DNA from: Candidatus Methanophagales archaeon
Lineage (GTDB): Archaea; Halobacteriota; Syntropharchaeia; Alkanophagales; Methanospirareceae
Reading direction: 5' to 3'
Assembly (NCBI GenBank): GCA_021161765.1
Contig: JAGGZZ010000031.1
Location: 1 to 6,847, forward strand
Length of the DNA stretch: 6,847 nucleotides
Within the stretch, counting starts at the first letter, position 1. Each line of letters starts with the position of its first letter. Below are positions 1 through 4,971 of the stretch, one piece after another. The notes beneath the pieces were generated by a model. That model saw nothing but the letters and a program-made list of their open reading frames with translations. It made no database searches and was not told the origin of the DNA. Position numbers and translations under genes: made by a program.

Positions 1-21
1 GATGCTCAATATCTGGTGGTA

Positions 22-189
22 TAAATTCTAAGCACGAAACTCTAAATAAGCCCCTACTGGGCTTGCGGGGTTACCGGGGCAGAGCCCCGGTCTAAACAAA
101 CTCCAATATCTAAACTCAAAATTCAAAACAAACCCTTCTTTTGGGATTTTGAATTTTGATATTGTTTAGGATTTGGTGCTTAGGATTTA
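22..189. repeat. Long imperfect palindromic intergenic element
   Basis: The outer arms are 22-46 and 165-189, which are reverse complements at about 21 of 25 positions. The inner arms include a perfect 12-bp match (caaaattcaaaa at 117-128 with its complement at 147-158), and aatatc at 105-110 pairs with gatatt at 158-163. The whole could fold into one long AT-rich stem. A GC-rich segment interrupts the left side. No reading frame is apparent. The element ends just before the stop codon of the minus-strand DUF488 gene, so its transcript would run into it. It resembles a dispersed, non-coding palindromic repeat. Copy number elsewhere cannot be judged from one window. Confidence 0.7.
73..91. repeat. 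GC-rich perfect hairpin inside the palindromic element
   Basis: An 8-bp perfect stem (accggggc at 73-80 and gccccggt at 84-91) closes on a 3-nt loop. It stands out because the surrounding element is AT-rich, and the flanking 50-70 stretch is also GC-rich. It could be a separate small repeat inserted into the larger element or a strong transcript-end hairpin downstream of the DUF488 gene. Confidence 0.65.
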
Positions 190-203
190 GGATTTCCCAC
201 TCT

Positions 204-683
204 CTATTGGACACATTCTAAAAACGCATCTAACGTCTTATTCGCGTACTTACCGTTACGCTTTCGCATTTTGTGTTCAGCACACATTTTCGCGTCTATT
301 ATGTGCATTACCGTATGCCCACGCAGTGTAAGCGCATCGGCGATAAATCTACGATGACATTGCGAGTAGCGAAGTTCAGCACACATAATTGCCACTCTTT
401 TTGTGGATGCAAGTGATTCAACATAAACCACACCCCGTATGAATTCTTCTGTTTCCATATATTTCACGTACCCTCCTTTTCGGTAGCCGCCGAGCTCGAT
501 AACGTGATGGTATTCTATGCCACTGCGATTCAAACTCGCTTTTAGGTTCGCCTGCTCGAAGTGCTTGTGCTTTGACCTAGGAAACCGTCTCACATCCGCA
601 ATCACTTCTATCTGATATGCCACGAGCAAACTCAAGAACTCCTCTATGCTCCTGTTACTTGTTCCAATCGTCCATAGTTTCAC
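204..683 (-). CDS. DUF488 family protein
   Basis: This is an uncharacterised DUF488-type protein (COG5483-like); no reaction is established for the group. With the start chosen here it has 159 residues. Family motifs in order are TIGTSNRSIEEF at residues 5-16, DVRRFPRS at 30-37, an ELGG segment near 63-66, YMETEEF near 75-81, CAE at 101-103 and CHRRFIAD at 109-116. The paired cysteines and basic cluster are typical of the family. The frame stays open to 758 with ATG codons at 758 and 719. The GTG at 683 is preferred because a GAGG lies 9 nt upstream (696-693), the protein then begins as family members do (MKLWTIG), and a TATA-like ttaattat at 734-727 would place transcription start near 704. 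Residues added by the ATG at 758 would come from an arm of the inverted repeat. The gene is divergent from gyrA. Family assignment is firm, function unknown, start moderately sure. Confidence 0.88.
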   Translation of the reverse strand: MKLWTIGTSNRSIEEFLSLLVAYQIEVIADVRRFPRSKHKHFEQANLKASLNRSGIEYHHVIELGGYRKGGYVKYMETEEFIRGVVYVESLASTKRVAIMCAELRYSQCHRRFIADALTLRGHTVMHIIDAKMCAEHKMRKRNGKYANKTLDAFLECVQ

Positions 684-726
684 TTTCTCACGCCTCTTTA
701 CGTTTACGTTTATAGTCATTCCGAAA

Positions 727-734
727 ATAATTAA
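727..734 (-). promoter_or_regulatory. Possible TATA box for the DUF488 gene
   Basis: Read on the minus strand the octamer is ttaattat. An archaeal box centred here would start transcription near 704, giving a leader of about 20 nt that contains the GAGG at 696-693 ahead of the GTG at 683. It lies inside the left arm of the 711-874 inverted repeat. This is inference from spacing and composition only. Confidence 0.3.
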
Positions 735-739
735 CCACA

Positions 740-758
740 AGATTACACAGATTTTCAC
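740..758 (+). repeat. 19-nt dispersed repeat, copy 1
   Basis: The 19-mer agattacacagattttcac occurs here and again, identical and in the same orientation, at 6316-6334. This copy sits inside the left arm of the 711-874 inverted repeat. Two identical intergenic copies 5.6 kb apart point to a short dispersed repeat family. Confidence 0.7.
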
Positions 759-897
759 GAGATTAGACGTGAGCTGTCAGGTATTAGTAGTCCTGAAACC
801 TAAAACCTGACACCTCTTTAATCTCGTGAAATCTCGTGGTTTATTATTTGCAATTTATTATCGGAATGACTATAAAGTGTTTTTATTAGTCAAACAC

Positions 898-905
898 CTT
901 TAATT
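898..905 (+). promoter_or_regulatory. Possible TATA box for gyrA
   Basis: The octamer tttaattt is centred about 26 nt before the A of the gyrA ATG, the spacing expected if transcription starts at or next to the start codon. No Shine-Dalgarno sequence precedes the ATG (tatctcagaa), so a leaderless or nearly leaderless mRNA is plausible. The box is not a perfect archaeal consensus. Confidence 0.4.
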
Positions 906-926
906 TTAACATAACATATCTCAGAA

Positions 927-3536
927 ATGAACGAAAGCGAGCATGAAGAAGAAGAAGAAGCGGAGCAAGAACGTGAGCGAGTAATAGAAGTCAGTGTGGA
1001 AGACGAGATGAAGAGCTCGTATATGGACTACGCAATGAGCGTAATTGTAGGCCGAGCTCTTCCTGATGCACGTGATGGGCTGAAACCCGTACACCGCCGT
1101 ATCTTATACGGAATGCACGAACTTGGCGTCAGACACGATAGACCGCATAAGAAATCAGCGAGGATAGTGGGAGACGTGTTAGGTAAATACCATCCTCATG
1201 GTGACGTTGCCGTCTATGACACAATGGTGCGAATGGCGCAGGATTTCTCTTACCGATACCCATTAATAGACGGTCAGGGTAATTTCGGCAGTGTTGACGG
1301 CGATGCCGCTGCAGCAATGCGATATACCGAAGCGAGACTGTCAAAAATAGCGGAGGAGATGCTCGTTGACCTCGAAAAGGACACGGTTGAATGGGGTCCT
1401 AACTTTGACAATACGTTGAAAGAACCGCAGATGCTGCCTGCGAAACTCCCTAATCTGCTGATAAACGGCTCTTCGGGTATTGCCGTTGGTATGGCTACGA
1501 ACATGCCGCCGCATAACTTAGCAGAAGTTGTTGACGGTATAATAAGAGTGATAGACGAGCCAGAAGTGAGCATAGAAGAGTTGATGCAAATAATAAAAGC
1601 CCCTGATTTCCCTACTGGCGGCATTATCTTTGGCTACGCGGGAATACGGAGTGCGTATGAGACGGGTAGAGGCAGCATACGAATACGAGCAAAGGCAGAG
1701 ATAGAAACAAAGGCAAAAAGGGAGCGAATTGTCATACACGAGATACCCTATCAGGTGAACAAAAGCAAACTGGTGGAAGAGATAGCGGCATTTGCAAAGC
1801 GGTCTCGGTTAGAGAGCATTAGCGGGCTGCGCGATGAGTCCGACCGAGAGGGCATGCGAATTGTAGTAGAATTAAAAACGGGCGCTAATGCATCTATCGT
1901 TTTGAATCGGCTGTATAAGCACACACAACTGGAAACTACGTTTGGTGTGATTAATCTCGCGCTGGTAGACGGCGAGCCGCGGGTATTAACATTAAAGGAG
2001 CTGATTGAATGCTACATAAAGCACAGAAAAGAGGTAACGATTAGAAGGCTGCAATATGAATTAGAACGTGCAGAAAAGAGGAGACACATATTAGAAGGGT
2101 TGATTATCGCAATATCGCATATTGACGAGGTGATAAAGCTAATAAAAGCATCAAGCGATAGCAAAACCGCTAAAAGCGCTCTGATGGACCAATTTGCACT
2201 TAGCGAGGAGCAGGCGAAAGAGATACTGGAAATGAAACTGTCGCGGTTGAGCGCCCTGGAACGCGACAAGATAGAAACCGAGCGGGCTGAACTTGAGACG
2301 AAAATAGGCTGGTTAAAGGAGGTATTGGCATCAGAAGCACGCGTATTTGGCGTTATAAAAGAAGAACTGGCAGACCTGAAGAAGAAGTACGGCGATGCGA
2401 GAAGAACAGAAATAGAGGAGATGGTGACGTTAAACGAGCGAGATTTTATAGAGGACGAAGAGGTGTTCCTGTTTTTTACGCAGCGTGATTACGTGAAGCG
2501 ATTACCTGCAAACGTTTTTAAGCGGCAAAGGCGAGGAGGAAAGGGGATAACCGTACTTGAAAAGAAAGATTTGGGCGATGCAGTGGTCAAGTTCACACGT
2601 GCCTCTACAAGGGAACGACTCATCGTATTTACCGAATCAGGCAGAGCATATCAGGTGAAGACATACCTGATCCCGCCAAGCAGCCGGCATGCGAAAGGCA
2701 GACCGTTGGTGAACATCCCGGGACTGAGCTTAAACCCACAGGAAATGATGCCGCCGGCGGGTGAGGAGCAGGAGGAAAAGGAGAAAATCGCTGCTTTAAT
2801 TCCCGTTCCTGAAGACCTGGACAAAGCGATTGCTGCGGGAACAAAGACAGACGCGTTTATCGTTTTCGCTACCAAACGAGGCGTGGTAAAAAGAAGCACA
2901 CTCGCTAATCTGAAATCCATACGCATCACGGGTATCGTTGCGGTTAAGGTTGACCACAGAAAGGGTGATTCGTTAGCTGACGTTGCATTGATTAAGCCCT
3001 TACCGAGCCGGCAGACGCAGCTGCAACTGGGTCGTGAGGACGAGCGCTACAATGCAAACACGGGAAAGAACGCAATTGTCATCGCTTCGCGAAACGGTAA
3101 GGCAATCGTGTTCCACGAGGAAGAAATGCGAGAGATGGGCAGGTATGCCGCAGGAGTACGAGGAATGCGATTGGCAAAGGGCGATGAGATAGCAAGTATA
3201 GACGCCATAGACTTGAATTACGGTGAGTCGAAAGAGATAAAAAAAGTCGTTACGATAACGGAGAAGGGCTATGGAAAAAGGACGCGGTTGGATATGTATA
3301 GAGAAACGCACCGGGGTGGTAAAGGCGTAATTGGGTTTAAAGTTGAAGAAAAGACCGGTAAAGTAGTGTGTATAAAACAGGTAAGGAACAATAACGACCT
3401 GATAATTACCACTTCTGAGGGTATGGTAACGAAAATCTCTGCACGTAGCATACCTACTCAGGGCAGGAACACGCGAGGTGTGAGGTTAATGAGCGTGGAG
3501 AAAGGTGAGCGAGTGGTGGGCGTGGAAGTGGTTTAG
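927..3536 (+). CDS. gyrA: DNA gyrase subunit A
   Basis: This is the breakage-reunion subunit of ATP-dependent type IIA topoisomerase; with GyrB it introduces negative supercoils. It has 869 residues, near the full length of bacterial GyrA (E. coli 875). The winged-helix/tower N-terminal domain starts at about residue 20. The catalytic pair is Arg132-Tyr133 in AAMRYTEARL, and the DNA-bending isoleucine is Ile185 in NGSSGIAVG. A coiled coil spans roughly 365-490. The C-terminal beta-pinwheel starts near 510 and has a complete GyrA box (QRRGGKG, 534-540), which marks gyrase rather than topoisomerase IV. A second HRGGKG repeat is at 795-800. The start at 927 is the only ATG upstream of the conserved region and adds a very acidic leader (ten Glu within residues 3-17). 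Oddities are valine at 94, where E. coli has Ser83, and two charged insertions between pinwheel blades (about 600-622 and 692-714). No gyrB is adjacent. The stop codon falls at the edge of a repeat. Confidence 0.97.
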   Translation: MNESEHEEEEEAEQERERVIEVSVEDEMKSSYMDYAMSVIVGRALPDARDGLKPVHRRILYGMHELGVRHDRPHKKSARIVGDVLGKYHPHGDVAVYDTMVRMAQDFSYRYPLIDGQGNFGSVDGDAAAAMRYTEARLSKIAEEMLVDLEKDTVEWGPNFDNTLKEPQMLPAKLPNLLINGSSGIAVGMATNMPPHNLAEVVDGIIRVIDEPEVSIEELMQIIKAPDFPTGGIIFGYAGIRSAYETGRGSIRIRAKAEIETKAKRERIVIHEIPYQVNKSKLVEEIAAFAKRSRLESISGLRDESDREGMRIVVELKTGANASIVLNRLYKHTQLETTFGVINLALVDGEPRVLTLKELIECYIKHRKEVTIRRLQYELERAEKRRHILEGLIIAISHIDEVIKLIKASSDSKTAKSALMDQFALSEEQAKEILEMKLSRLSALERDKIETERAELETKIGWLKEVLASEARVFGVIKEELADLKKKYGDARRTEIEEMVTLNERDFIEDEEVFLFFTQRDYVKRLPANVFKRQRRGGKGITVLEKKDLGDAVVKFTRASTRERLIVFTESGRAYQVKTYLIPPSSRHAKGRPLVNIPGLSLNPQEMMPPAGEEQEEKEKIAALIPVPEDLDKAIAAGTKTDAFIVFATKRGVVKRSTLANLKSIRITGIVAVKVDHRKGDSLADVALIKPLPSRQTQLQLGREDERYNANTGKNAIVIASRNGKAIVFHEEEMREMGRYAAGVRGMRLAKGDEIASIDAIDLNYGESKEIKKVVTITEKGYGKRTRLDMYRETHRGGKGVIGFKVEEKTGKVVCIKQVRNNNDLIITTSEGMVTKISARSIPTQGRNTRGVRLMSVEKGERVVGVEVV

Positions 3537-3598
3537 CGGTTTAGAGGGTTAGCGGTTTGGCGGTTTAGCTAACGAGCTGAACCGCTAATAAACTAAAC
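3532..3598. repeat. gttta/gcggttt-rich repeat with hairpin after gyrA
   Basis: The last gyrA codons and the following 65 bp contain repeated gtttag and gcggttt units. A stem forms between gcggtttagct (3560-3570) and agctgaaccgc (3575-3585) with a 4-nt loop and one wobble pair. The gyrA TAG itself is part of the first gtttag unit. The stretch may end gyrA transcripts or be a small dispersed repeat; there is no strong T-run after the stem, so a terminator role is uncertain. Confidence 0.5.
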
Positions 3599-3644
3599 AA
3601 GTTGTGATGAGATAATTCCAGCAGTAGAAACCTCTTCCGAATCC

Positions 3645-3809
3645 TCAAGCAGGGACGTACAATCGAATATCCGAGAGGTTAAATGGACTTTCAGGACCTG
3701 TCCAGCCATTTAACATGTGATACATCCCCGCGGCACTTATAACCAATTCAGCAGCTATCAATGAAAGACCAACGTTGTGACTCTCAATAAACTTTTCAAA
3801 AAAGTTTAA
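3645..3809 (-). pseudogene. Start-less ORF remnant, unrecognised
   Basis: On the minus strand the frame is open from just below a TGA (3812-3810) to a TGA at 3647-3645, about 54 codons. It includes the hydrophobic-helical run VGLSLIAAELVISAAGMYH followed by a polar tail ending SDIRLYVPA. The composition looks protein-like, yet no good start exists: an ATG at 3827-3825 meets the TGA five codons later, and the first remaining Met lies deep inside. The upstream end also overlaps a short hairpin (3789-3807). It could be the C-terminal fragment of a decayed gene. I do not recognise the family, and a chance open frame cannot be excluded. Confidence 0.25.
3789..3807. repeat. Short AT-rich hairpin
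   Basis: The stem aaactttt (3789-3796) and aaaagttt (3800-3807) closes on a 3-nt loop. It resembles the larger palindrome at 6336-6362, which has the same outer aaacttt/aaagttt ends. It lies between two broken or doubtful minus-strand ORFs and could end transcription there. Confidence 0.5.
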
Positions 3810-3831
3810 TCAAAAATGCTTCGCCATTGCT

Positions 3832-4032
3832 TTACTCCCTTCCAAAATTCTTGTTTTTCTCTTCAAGTAATTTGAAAAATCTCTTTCCCTCGTCCAGATG
3901 GAAGTGGAAGTCATTCAACCCATCTTTAGTGAATTCCCGTAACAACCCAATGAGAAATTCGTAAGTGTTTTTGTTTGCTCTTAGAAGTTCAAATCGAGCT
4001 CTGATTGAGCCAGCATCATGCCCCTTCTCCAT
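3832..4032 (-). CDS. Short hypothetical ORF, possibly a gene fragment
   Basis: This encodes 66 residues and I do not recognise it. The product is hydrophilic and predicted helical, with a basic, charged C-terminal half (EGKRFFKLLEEKNKN), no signal peptide and no membrane segment. Its ATG lies inside the stretch that, in another frame, still encodes the degraded continuation of livF (VFDIIKKLNGEG). The first few residues are therefore an out-of-frame reading of livF, and the annotated start is probably artificial. No ribosome binding site is evident. The rest may be a frameshifted livF tail, a fragment of an unrelated gene joined by a deletion, or a chance frame. Its third-position pattern looks coding from about residue 20 onward. 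Existence as an expressed gene is doubtful. Confidence 0.3.
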   Translation of the reverse strand: MEKGHDAGSIRARFELLRANKNTYEFLIGLLREFTKDGLNDFHFHLDEGKRFFKLLEEKNKNFGRE

Positions 4033-4444
4033 TCAGCTTTTTGATTATGTCAAATACCTATAATACGATTACCGGAGCTAATCCGAGGGAAGGTTCATCG
4101 AGCATCAGAAGCTTTGGTTTTGACATCAGAGCGCGTGCAATGGCAAGCATCTGCTGTTCTCCTCCGCTCATCGTACCTGCAAGCTGCTTTTTACGCTCTT
4201 CAAGTTTCGGGAAGAGTTTGAGTACCCATTCGAGATTTTGTTCACGTAAATCCTTTGCTCTTGCTCTTGGCACGTAAGCACCTAAAACAAGGTTTTCAAG
4301 AACGCTCATCTTCGGAAATATCTCTCTACCCTCGGGAACGAGAGCAATCCCCAGCTTACATACTTTATGGGGGCTCAGTTTTGTTATGTCCCACCCGTCG
4401 AATACGATAGAACCCGAGGTGGGTAAACTACCTTTAAGCCCCAC
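4019..4444 (-). pseudogene. livF: Truncated branched-chain amino acid ABC transporter ATPase (LivF-like)
   Basis: This is the central part of the LivF-type ATP-binding subunit of a branched-chain amino acid (HAAT family) importer. The readable frame (4444-4058) gives 128 residues against about 235 for intact LivF. Present are PTSGSIVFDGWDIT, the family motif VPEGREIFP near 37-44, the ABC signature MSGGEQQ at 92-98, and Walker B plus D-loop LLMLDEPSLGLAP at 112-124. The N-terminal ~40 residues with the Walker A P-loop are missing; a TAG lies directly before the only start (GTG 4444). At the other end a TAG (4060-4058) interrupts the frame, but the same frame then continues VFDIIKKLNGEGA, exactly what LivF should encode, before a TGA. 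The H-loop region (VEQN) is not recognisable beyond that. It cannot hydrolyse ATP as it stands. No livG, livH, livM or livK lies nearby, so this is a stranded relic of the operon. Confidence 0.8.
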
Positions 4445-4701
4445 CTACGAAAAAATCTTCCCCATATTTTTCGGCAGCTTCTATACATTTAAGCTTTTCT
4501 ATTTTTTCTCGATTTTTATTATTTATGACCCTGTGATTACAGAATATCAAGTCAGAAGCATGGGAAAAGAAAGTAAAGGGGGATACAATTCAGGAGAAAG
4601 CAATTTCAAGATGATGAAGCGAATGTCTCATCTTTTTCCTCACTAAAAAGGGAAGCAAAATAGAAAGAAATGAAGAATACTTCTTCTTAGCTCAGGTACT
4701 T
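4445..4701. other. Intergenic stretch without a supported gene
   Basis: This is AT-rich DNA between the livF relic and the small membrane protein gene. A minus-strand frame reading into livF (ending at the TAA 4436-4434) includes the protein-like KIEKLKCIEAAEKYGEDFF, but it has no start and no recognised family. A plus-strand frame crosses the same bases without a credible start. It does not supply the missing Walker A end of livF, so a deletion or rearrangement joins here. Apart from the short hairpin near 4672-4686, nothing else is seen. Confidence 0.5.
4653..4686 (-). terminator. Possible terminator of the small membrane protein gene
   Basis: Read on the minus strand, a 6-bp stem (gaagaa/ttcttc, 4686-4672) with a 3-nt loop lies 16 nt after the stop codon and is followed by a pyrimidine-rich run (atttctttctatttt). 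Archaeal transcription commonly ends at T-rich tracts. The stem is weak, so the T-rich run is the main evidence. Confidence 0.35.
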
Positions 4702-4917
4702 TTACAACATCGATAACGCCAGAGCGGCAACGAGCCCGTATCGCTGGAAAAGGAGTGCCATGCCTATTATCAGCGGAAGCGCAACCACCGTTCCAACCAC
4801 CACCACTCTTACCAGATTTACGTCACTCACGTCTGATATGACCTTCGTCATGCCCGCCATCCTTGGACACAGGATGAACAAAGCAAAAGCAGCCGATGCG
4901 ATCAACAACTCCTTCAT
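4702..4917 (-). CDS. Small membrane protein, unrecognised family
   Basis: This encodes 71 residues. A first hydrophobic helix (KELLIASAAFALFIL, residues 2-16) is followed by a short polar loop with CPRMAGMTKVISDVSDVN. A second long hydrophobic stretch (about 42-60, VVVVGTVVALPLIIGMALL) leads into a third, short one at the C-terminus (LVAALALSML). Two, perhaps three, membrane segments are therefore likely; there is no cleavable signal with a clear site. The ATG at 4917 is chosen because AAGGA lies a few nt upstream, whereas the longer frame could start only at a TTG (4938) without a site. The protein ends abruptly inside a hydrophobic run, so it may be the shortened front part of a larger membrane protein. 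It is divergent from the FAD oxidoreductase and shares its 54-bp upstream region. Function is unknown. Confidence 0.55.
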   Translation of the reverse strand: MKELLIASAAFALFILCPRMAGMTKVISDVSDVNLVRVVVVGTVVALPLIIGMALLFQRYGLVAALALSML

Positions 4918-4941
4918 TTTTTCCTTTTCAGCACACAATTT

Positions 4942-4949
4942 TTTATTTA
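4942..4949 (+). promoter_or_regulatory. Possible TATA box for the FAD oxidoreductase gene
   Basis: The octamer tttattta within a T/A-rich run is centred about 26 nt before the ATG at 4972, and no Shine-Dalgarno sequence precedes that ATG. A leaderless transcript is the simplest reading. The oppositely directed box at 4955-4962 nearly abuts it. Confidence 0.4.
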
Positions 4950-4954
4950 TTACA

Positions 4955-4962
4955 TATTTTAA
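4955..4962 (-). promoter_or_regulatory. Possible TATA box for the small membrane protein gene
   Basis: On the minus strand this reads ttaaaata. A start about 26 nt downstream would fall near 4932, giving a leader of about 15 nt that carries the AAGGA ahead of the ATG at 4917. With the plus-strand box at 4942-4949 it would make two near-abutting divergent promoters. Confidence 0.35.
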
Positions 4963-4971
4963 GTTATTGTT

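Larger units (their letters stand above)
711..874. repeat. Nested inverted repeat between DUF488 and gyrA
   Basis: The outer arms 711-730 and 855-874 are reverse complements at 19 of 20 positions. Further in, the left arm around 731-765 pairs with 819-843: a block of about 13 nt (taatctcgtgaaa) matches, then a gap in the right arm, then gtggtt. An inner pair, 771-782 with 805-816, matches at 11 of 12 positions. The centre is about 783-804. The three nested pairs are interrupted by indels, as in a decaying mobile palindrome or a miniature element without a coding sequence. It carries the upstream region of DUF488 and ends about 50 bp before gyrA. Confidence 0.8.

Noticed and set aside
50..91. 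GC-rich segment considered as a structured RNA or tRNA fragment
   Set aside because: There is no cloverleaf, T-loop motif or acceptor pairing; it is a simple hairpin.
1129..3451. Several open frames of 60-116 codons on the minus strand opposite gyrA and in its other frames
   Set aside because: They lie entirely within gyrA, have no recognisable motifs or ribosome binding sites, and their composition is that of a reverse reading of a coding sequence.
3810..3812. TGA after MAKHF read as selenocysteine or programmed frameshift
   Set aside because: No SECIS-like structure or known selenoprotein family is visible, the bases overlap a T-rich hairpin, and the downstream frame is unrecognised.
4058..4060. 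The TAG in livF read as pyrrolysine
   Set aside because: Pyrrolysine is known mainly in methylamine methyltransferases; the frame hits a TGA 13 codons later and the gene also lacks its N-terminus, so simple decay is the better explanation.
4005..4277. Plus-strand frame of 90 codons opposite livF
   Set aside because: It is antisense to the clearly recognisable ABC ATPase motifs and shows a Ser/Phe-rich composition typical of a shadow frame.
4386..4646. Plus-strand frame of 86 codons between livF and the membrane gene
   Set aside because: It begins antisense to livF, has a low-complexity Phe/Ser/Ile segment and no ribosome binding site; nothing is recognisable.
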